A stretch of DNA of 43,688 nt from Halioglobus sp. Lineage in GTDB: Bacteria > Pseudomonadota > Gammaproteobacteria > Pseudomonadales > Halieaceae. Of the stretch, positions 10,402 through 19,332 are shown in pieces; the stretch's first letter is position 1, and every line of letters starts with the position of its first letter. Location of the stretch: NCBI GenBank assembly GCA_020443345.1, contig JAGRIH010000025.1:1-43688 (forward strand), given 5' to 3'. The notes under the pieces are model-generated. The model made no database searches. It saw only the letters and a list, made by a program, of their open reading frames with translations, and was not told the origin of the DNA. The position numbers and the translations under genes are program-made.

Positions 10402-12636
10402 ATGCTTGCCAGTCGTGCTTGTTACCTCCTCGCCCGGGACCTGCGGGATACCGGTTCGATACGCCTGTGGCTGCTGTTGCGCGGCCTGTCCATGCTCGTT
10501 CTGGCGAGCCTGTTGCTGCTGTTGTGCAGCGTCGTGCCGGCCCGGGCGGCGCAGCCCGAGCATCTCGGGCAGGCAGATCTGAACACACTGCAGAGCGGGC
10601 AGTTGTTGTTGCAGGACGCCCCGGGCGGCACCTATGCAGCGGCGCTGCTGCAGGCCAGCAAGGTGCATGTGGACATCAGCGGCATGATCGCCACGGTCGC
10701 CCTGGAGCAATCCTTCAGCAACGACAGTCAGCGCTGGTTCGAGGGCGTCTACGCCTTTCCGCTGCCCGAGGGCGCCGCGGTGCGGACCATGGAAATGGTG
10801 GTGGGTGAGCGCCGTATCATCGGTAAAATCCGCGAGAAAACACAGGCGCAGGAAATCTACCGGCAGGCAAAACAGGCCGGCAAAAAAGCCAGTTTGGTGG
10901 AACAGCAGCGCCCCAACCTCTTTACCAACCGGGTGGCGAATATCGCCCCTGGCGAGCGTATCACCGTGCGCCTGGAGTACGTGCAGCCGGTGACCTATGT
11001 GGCGGGTGAATTTTCACTGCGCCTGCCCACCACGATCACCCCGCGCTATATGCCCGGCGCGCCACTGGCGCCGGGGAGCGAGGAAGAGCAGCCGGCCGCG
11101 CTGTCCGTCAATCCCTACCTGGGCTGGGCCGTACCTACCGACCAGGTGCCCGATGCCGACGCCATTTCGCCGCCGCTCCATCCGCGGCACGGCGCCGAGC
11201 AGTCGCCGCTCAACCCCATCGCGATCACCGCGCGGCTGGACATGGGCATGCCGCTGGCGCGCGTCGCCAGCGCCTATCACGACATCGCGATGGAGCGGCG
11301 CGCCGGGGTCTACACCCTGCGCCTGGCCGGGGGCGTGAGTGAAATGGACCGCGATTTCGTGCTCAACTGGCGGCCCGTTACCGGGGCCGCGCCGGTGGCG
11401 GCGCTGTTTGGCGAACAGGTGGGTGACGAACACTTCGGCCTGCTGTTGGTGGTGCCGCCGGCGCCCGAACGCGCGCCCCCGGCGATGCCCAGGAAGCTCA
11501 TTTTCGTGGTGGACACCTCCGGCTCCATGGGCGGCGTCTCCATCGCCCAGGCGCGCGAGAGTGTCGCGAGTGCTCTGCAGCAATTGCGCCCGGAAGACCG
11601 CTTCAACGTCATCCAGTTCAACAGCACCCACCACACGCTGTTTCCGGCACCGGTAGCGGCGACGCCCGGCAATGTGCAGCGCGCGCTGGCCTTCGTGCGG
11701 CAGCTCGACGCCTCGGGGGGTACCGAAATGCTCGGCGCACTGCGCGCCGCGCTGGCGCCGCCGGGCGCGGCCGATCCGGTCGCGCAGCAGGCGCCGCTCA
11801 CGCAGGTGGTCTTTATCACTGATGGTGCGGTGGGCAATGAGGCGGCGTTGTTTCGGGAGATCGCCTCGCGCCTGGGAGAGAACCGCCTGTTTACGGTCGG
11901 CATCGGGTCCGCACCGAATAGCTGGTTCATGCGCAAGGCCGCCCAGTTCGGCCGCGGCAGCTACACCCACATTGGCGAAGTCAACGAGGTCGACGCAAAG
12001 ATGACCGGGTTGTTTGCACGCCTGGCCCGACCGGCCGCGGTCAACCTGACCGTGGACTGGCCGGTGCCGGTGGAGACCTGGCCGGAGCGCCTGCCCGACC
12101 TCTATCACGGCGAACCGCTCGTGGTGGCGGTGAACTTTGGCAGCGCGCCGCCGGCCGGCGAGGTCGTGGTGCGCGCCGAGCTGGGTGGACAGCACTGGTC
12201 GACGCGCCTGCAAGTGGCCGGTGGCGCCGACCCCGCCACCCGGGCGCAGCACGACGGCGTCGCCAGTTTGTGGGCGCGCTACAAAATCGCCGGATTGCTG
12301 GACCAGTTGACCAGCGGGCGCAGTGAGGCATCGGTGCGCGAGGCGGTTTTAGCAGTGGCGCTGCAGCACCAGTTGCTCAGTCCCTACACCAGTTTTATCG
12401 CAGTGGAGCAAACGGTGGTGCGGCCCGCCAGCGAGGACCTGGCGCGCACTGCACTGGCCAATACCGCGCCGCGGGGGCAGGCGCCGCAGACCTTTGCCTA
12501 TCCCGCCACGGCCACCACGGGGCCCGCCAAGGTCTGGTGCGGTCTGCTGCTGCTGTTCGTCGGTCTGCTGGCACACTTGCTGCGCCAGAGTGAACCGTGC
12601 GAGACAGAGCGTGCCACGGCGCCTGCGCCTCGCTAG
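10402..12636 (+). CDS. Sortase target protein with VIT and von Willebrand A domains
   Basis: 744 aa from ATG 10402, chosen over the in-frame ATG at 10369 because GGAG at 10389-10392 lies 9 nt upstream. A hydrophobic signal segment with an ARAA-like cleavage site lies around residues 30-48. A VIT domain covers about 75-200 (SFSNDSQRWFEGVYAFPLP, GKIREKTQAQEIYRQAKQAG). A vWA domain follows with MIDAS motif DTSGSMG at about 371 and ITDGAVGNE near 474. The C-terminus has a sorting-signal-like layout: YPATATTG, a leucine-rich membrane segment (CGLLLLFVGLLAHLL), then R and a polar tail. The family is known as the single target of the class GN sortase encoded next. Cell-surface attachment and metal-dependent adhesion are inferred from the domains. 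Confidence 0.9.
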   Translation: MLASRACYLLARDLRDTGSIRLWLLLRGLSMLVLASLLLLLCSVVPARAAQPEHLGQADLNTLQSGQLLLQDAPGGTYAAALLQASKVHVDISGMIATVALEQSFSNDSQRWFEGVYAFPLPEGAAVRTMEMVVGERRIIGKIREKTQAQEIYRQAKQAGKKASLVEQQRPNLFTNRVANIAPGERITVRLEYVQPVTYVAGEFSLRLPTTITPRYMPGAPLAPGSEEEQPAALSVNPYLGWAVPTDQVPDADAISPPLHPRHGAEQSPLNPIAITARLDMGMPLARVASAYHDIAMERRAGVYTLRLAGGVSEMDRDFVLNWRPVTGAAPVAALFGEQVGDEHFGLLLVVPPAPERAPPAMPRKLIFVVDTSGSMGGVSIAQARESVASALQQLRPEDRFNVIQFNSTHHTLFPAPVAATPGNVQRALAFVRQLDASGGTEMLGALRAALAPPGAADPVAQQAPLTQVVFITDGAVGNEAALFREIASRLGENRLFTVGIGSAPNSWFMRKAAQFGRGSYTHIGEVNEVDAKMTGLFARLARPAAVNLTVDWPVPVETWPERLPDLYHGEPLVVAVNFGSAPPAGEVVVRAELGGQHWSTRLQVAGGADPATRAQHDGVASLWARYKIAGLLDQLTSGRSEASVREAVLAVALQHQLLSPYTSFIAVEQTVVRPASEDLARTALANTAPRGQAPQTFAYPATATTGPAKVWCGLLLLFVGLLAHLLRQSEPCETERATAPAPR

Positions 12637-13243
12637 CTGGCGCGGCGCACTAGCGCTGTGCCTGGTGCTGGCGGGGGCGCAGCAACTGGCCGCTGCCGGC
12701 CTGATCCAGGCCAAGGCCTGGCTGGCGCCACTGCTGATCGAGCGGGCCTGGCAGCGCACGGCGAGCGCCGCCGATCAGATCAGGCCCTGGCCCTGGGCCG
12801 ATACCTGGCCGGTGGCCCGCCTGCGCGTTCCCGCCAGGCGCCTGTCGCGCCTGGTGCTGGCCGGGGCCACGGGCAACGCGCTGGCCTTCGGGCCCGGTCA
12901 CGCCCGGGCATCGGCGCCGCCGGGCTCTGCAGGACTGGTGGTCATAGCTGCGCATCGCGATACGCATTTTGCGTTTTTGCGCGAAGTCGGGCCGGGAGAG
13001 CGTATCGAGCTGGAGCTGCCGGGCGGCGCGCTGCGCCGCTACCGGGTCGAGTCCACCCGCGTTGTCGACAGCCGGCGCGAGGCCCTGCCGGTGCGCGGGG
13101 AGCGGGACGCGCTGCTGCTGGTCACCTGCTTTCCCTTTGGCGCGCTGCGCGCCGGGGGCCCGCTGCGCTACGTAGTGAGCGCGCGGCCGGAGGATCCGCC
13201 GCGGACACTGGCCGGGCCGCCGGCCGCACCTGCGCCGCGCTGA
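12611..13243 (+). CDS. Class GN sortase
   Basis: Sortases are membrane transpeptidases that cut a C-terminal sorting signal and attach the protein to an acceptor. Predicted 210 aa from GTG 12611, overlapping the target gene by 26 bp; GAGA at 12601-12604 gives a plausible ribosome site, and GTG 12590 is an alternative. One N-terminal membrane helix (GALALCLVLAGAQQLAAAG) is followed by the sortase barrel with catalytic His about 115 (AAHRDTHF), Cys about 173 (LLVTCFPFG) and Arg about 186 (GPLRYVV). The triad is intact. Genes for target and sortase overlap, so they are co-expressed. Confidence 0.92.
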   Translation: MPRRLRLASWRGALALCLVLAGAQQLAAAGLIQAKAWLAPLLIERAWQRTASAADQIRPWPWADTWPVARLRVPARRLSRLVLAGATGNALAFGPGHARASAPPGSAGLVVIAAHRDTHFAFLREVGPGERIELELPGGALRRYRVESTRVVDSRREALPVRGERDALLLVTCFPFGALRAGGPLRYVVSARPEDPPRTLAGPPAAPAPR

Positions 13244-13249
13244 TTCCCC

Positions 13250-13258
13250 TGCTATAAT
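13250..13258 (+). promoter_or_regulatory. Extended -10 promoter of the acyltransferase/PHA-synthase-like operon
   Basis: TGCTATAAT is a perfect extended -10 (TGnTATAAT) immediately after the sortase stop, followed by a GC-rich discriminator (CGGCGGCCCG). No good -35 is visible at 17 nt, consistent with extended -10 dependence. The downstream ATG lies 34 nt after the hexamer. Confidence 0.65.
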
Positions 13259-13291
13259 CGGCGGCCCGCGCGCAGACCCGCTGGACGGCGA

Positions 13292-14692
13292 ATGACGACG
13301 AAACGGATGGAGCCGCTGGATGCGGTGTGGTTGCTGATGGAATCGGCGGACACGCCGATGCATGTCGGTGTGCTGGCGACTTTCCATAAACCCCGCGGCG
13401 CTTCCGCCGCTTACCTGAGTCAATGGGCCGCGGGCATGCGCGCTCGCGGCGAGCCGGTGTGGCCCTGGAATGCACGGCTGCGTCACCGGCGCGGTGCGCA
13501 ACTGAATCCGGTGCTGGTGCGCGAGCGCGCAGTCGACCTGGACTATCACTTTCGCCACTCGGCACTGCCCCGGCCCGGCGGTGAACGCGAGCTGGGTATC
13601 TTCGTATCGCGGCTGCACAGCAAGGCGCTGGACCTTCGTCGGCCGCTGTGGGAATTCCATTTGATCGAGGGCTTGGCGGGGGATCGCTTTGCGTTCTATA
13701 TCAAGGTGCACCACGCCCTGATCAACACGATCAACGGCGTCCCCCTGCTGCTGTCCACCCTGTCCTCCAGCGCCCGCGCCCGACAGGTGGCGCCGCTGTG
13801 GGCCGTGCCGGTGCACGGCGACGCCGCTGCGCCGGGCGGGACGTCGGATGTGGAACCGGATCGTCTGCAGTGGGGCGAGATCGGCGACGCCATTACCGCT
13901 CTGGGCAAGTCGGCGATCGGCCTGGGGCGCCCGGCGGGAGCGCGTGGCCGCGGGGAAAAAGCCCGGTCGGAATCGGGTACGCCGCGGTCCACGCTGAATC
14001 GCCGGATCAACGCGCAGCGCCGCTTTGCCACGCAGCGGTTTGCACGGGCGCGTATACAGCGTCTGGCCGATGCCACCCACAGTACGCTCAATGAGATTCT
14101 GGCCTACCTTTGCGGCAGTTCGTTGCGGCGTTTTTTCAAGGAGTATAACGCGCTGCCCGACGCATCCCTGGTGGGCGTCCTGCCGGTGTCGCTGCGCGAG
14201 CACAGCCAGCGGCTGCCCGGCAACGCCATCGCCGGTATTCGGGTCCCGCTGGCTACCCATATCGGTGATCCGCTGGCGCGCCTGGCAGCGGTAAAAGCGT
14301 CGATGCAGGCAGTGCGTGCCGCGCGCCAGGCCCTGCCGGAAGCTGCGGTGACGCCCCGTATCCTGCTGCGCGCTGCGCCCCTGTTTGCCAGCCAGTTGCC
14401 GCTGGTGGGCGGTTTCGTGCCGCCGCCGTCTAACCTGACGGTGTCCAACACGCTCGGTCCGGACCAGCCCCTGTACTACAACGGTGCGCGCATGGAGTCG
14501 GTGTTTCCGCTTTCGCAACTGATGCAGTACCGCGCGCTGAGTATCGACTGCGTGAATTATGCCGGCACGCTGAACATAGGGTTTACCGGGGCTCGCGATA
14601 CCCTGCCGCATTTGCAGCGCCTGGCGGTTTACATGGGCAATGCGCTCAGTGACCTGGAACTACTGGTGGAGAATGGGGAGTGCGCACCGTGA
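13292..14692 (+). CDS. WS/DGAT-family acyltransferase with variant active-site motif
   Basis: 466 aa. The N-terminus (MEPLDAVWLLMESADTPMHVGVLATF) and the C-terminal SNTLGPDQPLYYNGARMESVFPL block are hallmarks of wax ester synthase/diacylglycerol acyltransferases, which move acyl groups from acyl-CoA onto fatty alcohols or diacylglycerol. The catalytic HHxxxDG motif reads H140-H141-A-L-I-N145-T146, so both conserved Asp and Gly are replaced. The following NGVPLL aligns normally, so this is not a misalignment. Both histidines remain. The conserved SNVPGP segment is also altered, to SNTLGP. It may be a low-activity or repurposed member. It overlaps the next gene by 4 bp (GTGA), and the two form an operon from the TATAAT promoter at 13253. 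Confidence 0.88.
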   Translation: MTTKRMEPLDAVWLLMESADTPMHVGVLATFHKPRGASAAYLSQWAAGMRARGEPVWPWNARLRHRRGAQLNPVLVRERAVDLDYHFRHSALPRPGGERELGIFVSRLHSKALDLRRPLWEFHLIEGLAGDRFAFYIKVHHALINTINGVPLLLSTLSSSARARQVAPLWAVPVHGDAAAPGGTSDVEPDRLQWGEIGDAITALGKSAIGLGRPAGARGRGEKARSESGTPRSTLNRRINAQRRFATQRFARARIQRLADATHSTLNEILAYLCGSSLRRFFKEYNALPDASLVGVLPVSLREHSQRLPGNAIAGIRVPLATHIGDPLARLAAVKASMQAVRAARQALPEAAVTPRILLRAAPLFASQLPLVGGFVPPPSNLTVSNTLGPDQPLYYNGARMESVFPLSQLMQYRALSIDCVNYAGTLNIGFTGARDTLPHLQRLAVYMGNALSDLELLVENGECAP

Positions 14693-16050
14693 ATCCGTTG
14701 ACCGAATGGGCGGTACATCGGGGACTGACGCTCAATCAGCGCCTCGCCGCCACGGCGGCAAACGGTGTCGACTGGCTGTTCAAGCGCGACACCTTGATCC
14801 AGTCCGGACGCACCTGGTTTGAACTGGTGCACGACTCTGACTTGATGTCGGTGCGCTATTACGCCCTGCCCGAAGACGAGCATATCGAGCTGGTGGATGG
14901 TAGCCGCATGCCGATCCGCCGCGACCAGTACGCGGTGCCGCTGGTGTTGGTGCCGCCGCTGGGTGTGACCACGGAGACCTTCGACCTGATGCCGCAGCGC
15001 AGCCTGGTGCGCTATATGGCCGCCACCGGTTTCAAGGTATACCTGGTGGACTGGGGTAAGCCGCGCAGAGAGCACGCGCACCTCGGGCTCAGAGACTACG
15101 CGCTGACCATGATGGGCGCTGCACTGGAGAAAATCCGGGGGCACTCCCGGTGCGAAGACCTGTCGCTGATGGGCTGGTGTATGGGCGGATTGCTCTGCCT
15201 GCTGTACCAGGGGCTGACCCTGGACGCGCGGGTGCGCAACCTGGTGACAGTGGCCAGCCCCATCGACCTGGAAAGCGGCAGCGGTGTGGTGGCCGGGCTG
15301 GCAGGTGTCGCCCAGGCCCTGAACGGCCCCGCGCAACTGGTGAACAGGTATTCCAACCTGCGACTGACGACGCTGGACCCCGCGCGCCTGTCACTGCCGC
15401 CGTGGATGACCACGCTGGTATTCAAGCTGACCGACCCGGTGGGCAGCGTCACGACCTACTGGGATCTGGTCGCCCGGCTGTGGGATCGGGAATTTGTGGA
15501 GTCGCATTCCACCACATCCGACTACCTGAACAATATGCTGATGTACCCCGGGGGTGTGCTCAAGGATATGGCAGTGTCCGCGGTCGCCGGCAACCAGTTT
15601 GCCACCGGCAGGGTGCAACTGGGCGACAGCGTGGCGCAGCTGGATGCGATCACCTGCAGTCTGCTGGCCTTTGCCGGCGAGACCGATCATCTGGTACCCC
15701 CGGCCGTCGCCGCCCGGGGTGTGCACGTGGTGGCCTCCAAAGACAAGGCGTTTCGCGTCGCGCCGGGCGGGCACATGGGGGTCATTATCGGCAGCGTGGC
15801 GCAATCGGCGGTGTGGGCGGAGTCGGCCGCCTGGCTGGCACAGCGCAGTGCGCCACGGGCAGCCGATAAGCGCAAAACCAAAGGGAAAGCAAAAGCCAAA
15901 ACCAAAGCCAAAACCAAAGCCAAAACCAAAGCCAAAACCAAAGCCAAAGCCAGAGTCGAGGCAACTGCGAAAACCGCTACCGGCCGCCGCGTCAAACAAC
16001 CACCCGCGGAGGGTCGGCAAATGGACCTCTACCAGTCGCTCGAGGGCTGA
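14689..16050 (+). CDS. PHA-synthase-like alpha/beta hydrolase with lysine-rich repeat tail
   Basis: 453 aa from GTG 14689, preferred over GTG 14680 because GGGGAG at 14675-14680 lies 8 nt upstream. The fold is that of PhaC/alpha-beta hydrolases. The nucleophile is Cys164 in GWCMGG (the G-x-C-x-G box of polyhydroxyalkanoate synthases), with Asp333 in GETDHLVPP and His362 in GGHMG, so the triad is complete. It is shorter than typical class I PhaC (about 560-600 aa) at the N-terminus. Residues about 388-425 are alanine/lysine repeats with four perfect KTKA units. This resembles the DNA-binding tails of PhaF phasins and histone H1-like proteins, which is unusual on a synthase. Translation is coupled to the acyltransferase, which suggests a joint role in storage-lipid or polyester synthesis. 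Substrate unknown. Confidence 0.82.
   Translation: MNPLTEWAVHRGLTLNQRLAATAANGVDWLFKRDTLIQSGRTWFELVHDSDLMSVRYYALPEDEHIELVDGSRMPIRRDQYAVPLVLVPPLGVTTETFDLMPQRSLVRYMAATGFKVYLVDWGKPRREHAHLGLRDYALTMMGAALEKIRGHSRCEDLSLMGWCMGGLLCLLYQGLTLDARVRNLVTVASPIDLESGSGVVAGLAGVAQALNGPAQLVNRYSNLRLTTLDPARLSLPPWMTTLVFKLTDPVGSVTTYWDLVARLWDREFVESHSTTSDYLNNMLMYPGGVLKDMAVSAVAGNQFATGRVQLGDSVAQLDAITCSLLAFAGETDHLVPPAVAARGVHVVASKDKAFRVAPGGHMGVIIGSVAQSAVWAESAAWLAQRSAPRAADKRKTKGKAKAKTKAKTKAKTKAKTKAKARVEATAKTATGRRVKQPPAEGRQMDLYQSLEG
15898..15945. repeat. Four perfect 12-bp tandem repeats encoding KTKA
   Basis: AAAACCAAAGCC is repeated four times without mismatch and is flanked by degenerate copies from about 15875 to 15951. 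The unit is in frame (Lys-Thr-Lys-Ala), so slippage would change tail length without frameshift. Its A-rich composition stands out from the GC-rich surroundings. Confidence 0.95.
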
Positions 16051-16115
16051 TACCGCGTCGTCCCCCGGTCGGCGTCAGCGGCAGTCCGCGAACTTCGAAT
16101 TCATCCGGCATTGTG

Positions 16116-16124
16116 TGCTAGACT
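16116..16124 (+). promoter_or_regulatory. Extended -10 promoter upstream of thrS
   Basis: TGCTAGACT forms an extended -10 with a GC-rich discriminator (CTGCGCCC), a layout typical of growth-rate-controlled translation genes. No strong -35 is seen. The thrS start lies about 98 nt downstream, leaving a leader that could carry control structure, although none was resolved by eye. Confidence 0.5.
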
Positions 16125-16222
16125 CTGCGCCCTTGAATTCACGCGAGGCTATCGCCCCAGCTCGGATTGCAGCCGACTCACGTGGCCTTTGGTAGTGGCC
16201 ACCACTGGTAAAAGGAAAGCTC

Positions 16223-18154
16223 ATGCCTGTTATTACCCTGCCCGATGGCAGCCAACGCGCCTTCGATGAACCCGTTTCCGTGCGCGATGTCGCTGCCGCT
16301 ATCGGGCCCGGTCTGGCCAAAGCGGCGCTCGCCGGCGTCGTCGACGGCCGCCAGGTCGACACCTCTCATGTCATAGAGCGCGACGCCGCACTGGCCATCG
16401 TGACCGACCGCGACGCTGCCGGACTGGACGTGATTCGACATTCCACCGCGCACCTGTTGGCCATGGCCACGCAGGAGCTGTTTCCCGGTGTGCAGGTGAC
16501 CATCGGCCCTGTCATCGAGGACGGTTTCTACTACGACTTTGCCACGGGTCATGCGTTTACCCCGGAGGACCTGGGAAAAATTGAACAACGCATGGCAGAG
16601 CTGGTCGCGGACGACCTGCCGATCGAGCGTATCGTGGTGGGGCGGTCCCGGGCGGTGGAGATATTCCGCAACATGGGCGAGCACTACAAGGTGCAGATCA
16701 TCCAGGAACTGCCCGAGGGCGAGGAGATCAGCCTCTACCAGCAGGGCGCCTGGATGGACCTGTGCCGCGGCCCCCACGTGCCCAGCACCGGCAAGCTCGG
16801 CGCGTTCAAGCTGACCAAGGTCGCCGGCGCCTACTGGCGCGGTGACTCGAAGAACGAGATGCTGCAGCGCATCTACGGCACTGCCTGGGCCAGCAGGAAG
16901 CAGCTCAAGCAATACCTGACCCGCATCGAGGAAGCGGAGAAGCGCGACCACCGCAAGATCGGCAAAAAGCTGGGTTTGTTCCACATCCAGGAGGAGGCGC
17001 CGGGCATGGTGTTCTGGCACGCGGCGGGCTGGAGCATCTACCAGATCATAGAGCAGTACATGCGTGACGGCCAGCGCAAACGCGGTTACCAGGAGATCCG
17101 CACACCGCAACTGGTGGACCTGTCGCTGTGGCAGCGCTCCGGACACGCCGACAAGTTCGGTGACGACATGTTCATGCTCAAGGCCGAGGAGCGCGAGTTC
17201 GCGGTCAAGCCGATGAACTGTCCCTGCCACGTGCAGGTGTTCAACCAGGGGCTGAAATCCTATCGGGATCTGCCGCTGCGCCTGGCCGAATTCGGCTCCT
17301 GCCACCGCAACGAACCCTCCGGCTCCCTGCACGGGATCATGCGGGTGCGCGGTTTCGTGCAGGACGATGCCCATATTTTTTGCACCGAGGCGCAAATCCA
17401 GCCCGAGGTATCCGATTTTATCGATTTCCTGCACGCGGTGTACGCCGATTTCGGTTTCGATGATGTGATCTACCGGCTGTCCACGCGGCCGGAGCGACGC
17501 GTGGGCTCCGACGCGGACTGGGACCGCGCCGAGCAAGCCCTGGCCGATGCGCTGGATGCCCAGAACCTGCCCTGGGAAGAACTGCCGGGGGAGGGTGCGT
17601 TCTACGGTCCCAAGATCGAATTTTCACTGAAGGACTGTATCGGCCGCGTGTGGCAGCTCGGCACCATCCAGGTGGATTTTTCCACGCCCGGCAGGCTGGA
17701 CGCCCACTATGTCGCCGAGGACGGCTCGCGCCGGGCGCCGGTTATGCTGCACCGCGCGATACTCGGCTCGTTCGAGCGCTTTATCGGGATTTTGATCGAG
17801 CACTACGAAGGGGTCTTTCCCTCCTGGCTGGCCCCGACCCAGGCGGTGGTGCTCAATATCACCGACAAGCATTCCCCATACGCAAAATATGTGGAAGACT
17901 CCTTGAAAAACAAGGGCTTTCGGGTGGTTTCGGACTTGAGAAATGAAAAGATCGGCTTTAAAATCCGCGAGCACACGATTCACAAGGTTCCCTACCTGCT
18001 CGTGGTGGGGGATAATGAAGTCGAATCACAGACTGTGGCCGTGCGCGCCCGTCGCGGCGAGGACCTGGGATCCATGGATCTCGATGCGTTTGCAGCGCTC
18101 CTCGCGAACGACGTAGCGCGTCACGGTCGTATTGTATTGGAGAAGCAGCATTAA
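16223..18154 (+). CDS. thrS: Threonine--tRNA ligase
   Basis: 643 aa, normal length. It charges tRNA-Thr with threonine. An N-terminal TGS domain (about 1-62, [21 protein letters not shown]) precedes the editing domain, where HSTAHLLA supplies the HxxxH motif used to remove mis-charged serine. The class II catalytic core contains [10 protein letters not shown] (zinc-binding Cys) and the motif 2 region [22 protein letters not shown]. The anticodon-binding domain follows near the C-terminus ([22 protein letters not shown]). AAAAGGAAA lies just upstream of the ATG. It heads the conserved thrS-infC-rpmI-rplT cluster. Confidence 0.98.
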   Translation: MPVITLPDGSQRAFDEPVSVRDVAAAIGPGLAKAALAGVVDGRQVDTSHVIERDAALAIVTDRDAAGLDVIRHSTAHLLAMATQELFPGVQVTIGPVIEDGFYYDFATGHAFTPEDLGKIEQRMAELVADDLPIERIVVGRSRAVEIFRNMGEHYKVQIIQELPEGEEISLYQQGAWMDLCRGPHVPSTGKLGAFKLTKVAGAYWRGDSKNEMLQRIYGTAWASRKQLKQYLTRIEEAEKRDHRKIGKKLGLFHIQEEAPGMVFWHAAGWSIYQIIEQYMRDGQRKRGYQEIRTPQLVDLSLWQRSGHADKFGDDMFMLKAEEREFAVKPMNCPCHVQVFNQGLKSYRDLPLRLAEFGSCHRNEPSGSLHGIMRVRGFVQDDAHIFCTEAQIQPEVSDFIDFLHAVYADFGFDDVIYRLSTRPERRVGSDADWDRAEQALADALDAQNLPWEELPGEGAFYGPKIEFSLKDCIGRVWQLGTIQVDFSTPGRLDAHYVAEDGSRRAPVMLHRAILGSFERFIGILIEHYEGVFPSWLAPTQAVVLNITDKHSPYAKYVEDSLKNKGFRVVSDLRNEKIGFKIREHTIHKVPYLLVVGDNEVESQTVAVRARRGEDLGSMDLDAFAALLANDVARHGRIVLEKQH

Positions 18155-18689
18155 GAAAGATAGCGGCAAGGGAGCCAGTAGTAAAAGGGCGACGATCAAT
18201 GAGCAGATCACGGCGGATCCGGTGCGCCTCGTCGGTGCCGACGGTAAACAGGTAGGAATCGTGTCGCTGCAGGAGGCACTGGGCGCGGCAGAGGCGGCGA
18301 CCATGGATCTGGTGCTCATTGCCGAGTCGGATCCGCCAGTTTGCAAGGTGATGGACTACGGCAAGCACGTGTTCGAAGCCAAGAAACAAAAATCTGCCCA
18401 GAAAAAGAAGCAGAAGCGCACACAAGTCAAGGAAATGAAGTTTCGTCCAGGGACGGAGGAAGGAGACTACCAGGTAAAACTACGCAACCTGGTGCGTTTC
18501 CTGGAAGGTGGCGACAAGGCCAAGGTTACGCTGCGGTTTCGCGGTCGTGAAATGGCCCACCAGGACATCGGCATGGAACTGCTCAAACGGGTGGAAGCCG
18601 ACCTGGCCGAGTTGGGTTCTGTCGAGCAATTTCCGAAAATGGAAGGCCGGCAACTGACGATGGTCATCGCCCCCAAGAAGAAGAACTAG
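18150..18689 (+). CDS. infC: Translation initiation factor IF-3 (AUU start)
   Basis: 179 aa beginning at ATT 18150-18152 ([20 protein letters not shown]), which overlaps the thrS stop TAA (18152-18154). GGAGAA at 18139-18144 gives a well-spaced ribosome site. An AUU start is the known autoregulatory device of infC: IF-3 rejects non-AUG starts and so limits its own synthesis. The N-domain ([24 protein letters not shown]), the lysine-rich linker (about 70-90) and the C-domain ([20 protein letters not shown]) are all present. A TTG 18 nt upstream is in frame but lies inside thrS and lacks spacing support. Confidence 0.96.
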   Translation: MKKDSGKGASSKRATINEQITADPVRLVGADGKQVGIVSLQEALGAAEAATMDLVLIAESDPPVCKVMDYGKHVFEAKKQKSAQKKKQKRTQVKEMKFRPGTEEGDYQVKLRNLVRFLEGGDKAKVTLRFRGREMAHQDIGMELLKRVEADLAELGSVEQFPKMEGRQLTMVIAPKKKN

Positions 18690-18749
18690 CGGCCCGTGAA
18701 TGCCCTTGTTTCTTCAGTTTATTAACGATCGAATGCGGAGTATTTGATT

Positions 18750-18944
18750 ATGGCAAAAGCAAAAATTCACAGCGGGGCCGCCAAACGTTTCAAGAAGACG
18801 GCCGGTGGTTACAAGCGCAAGAGCGCCTACAGAAGTCATATCCTGACCAAGATGACGACCAAGCGTAAACGCCAGTTGCGTGGGACTTCGATGATCCACG
18901 ACCACGACAAGGTGCTGGTAGACCGCATGTTGCGGGCGTGCTAA
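18750..18944 (+). CDS. rpmI: 50S ribosomal protein L35
   Basis: 64 aa, strongly basic ([33 protein letters not shown]), the full length of L35. The ATG at 18750 follows GGAG at 18737-18740; an upstream in-frame ATG would add only two residues and fits poorly. L35 sits in the large subunit and is co-transcribed with infC and rplT. Confidence 0.97.
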   Translation: MAKAKIHSGAAKRFKKTAGGYKRKSAYRSHILTKMTTKRKRQLRGTSMIHDHDKVLVDRMLRAC

Positions 18945-18975
18945 CGCTTACCCATCGGGAATTTAGGAGAAGACT

Positions 18976-19332
18976 ATGCCTCGCGTCAAACGTGGTGTGG
19001 TGGCGCATCGCCGCCACAAGAAGATTCTGCAACAGGCCAAGGGTTACTACGGGGCCCGCAGCCGTATTTTTCGTGTCGCCAAGCAGGCGGTCACCAAGGC
19101 CGGCCAGTATGCCTACCGCGACCGCCGGCAGCGCAAGCGCCAGTTTCGCGCGCTGTGGATCACACGCATCAACGCCCAGTCCCGCGCCAACGGGCTGAGC
19201 TACAGCCGCCTGATCAACGGCCTGAAAAAGGCCGACATCAACCTGGACCGCCGCGTGCTGGCGGACCTGGCGGTGCACGACAAGCCGGCTTTTACAGCGA
19301 TCGTGGAGCAAGCGAAGGCCGCTCTGGCCTAG
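18976..19332 (+). CDS. rplT: 50S ribosomal protein L20
   Basis: 118 aa, complete ([37 protein letters not shown]). L20 is needed early in large-subunit assembly and, in studied species, represses its own operon by binding leader RNA. AGGAGA lies just before the ATG. Its stop codon touches the outer arm of the nested inverted-repeat element that fills the gap to pheS. Confidence 0.98.
   Translation: MPRVKRGVVAHRRHKKILQQAKGYYGARSRIFRVAKQAVTKAGQYAYRDRRQRKRQFRALWITRINAQSRANGLSYSRLINGLKKADINLDRRVLADLAVHDKPAFTAIVEQAKAALA

Noticed and set aside
12650-14611. 653-codon open frame antisense to sortase and acyltransferase genes
   Set aside because: It covers two well-supported genes on the other strand and has no family motif.
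15875-15951. A-rich short repeats as a CRISPR or origin iteron array
   Set aside because: Units are 12 bp, contiguous and in frame within a gene; there are no spacers.
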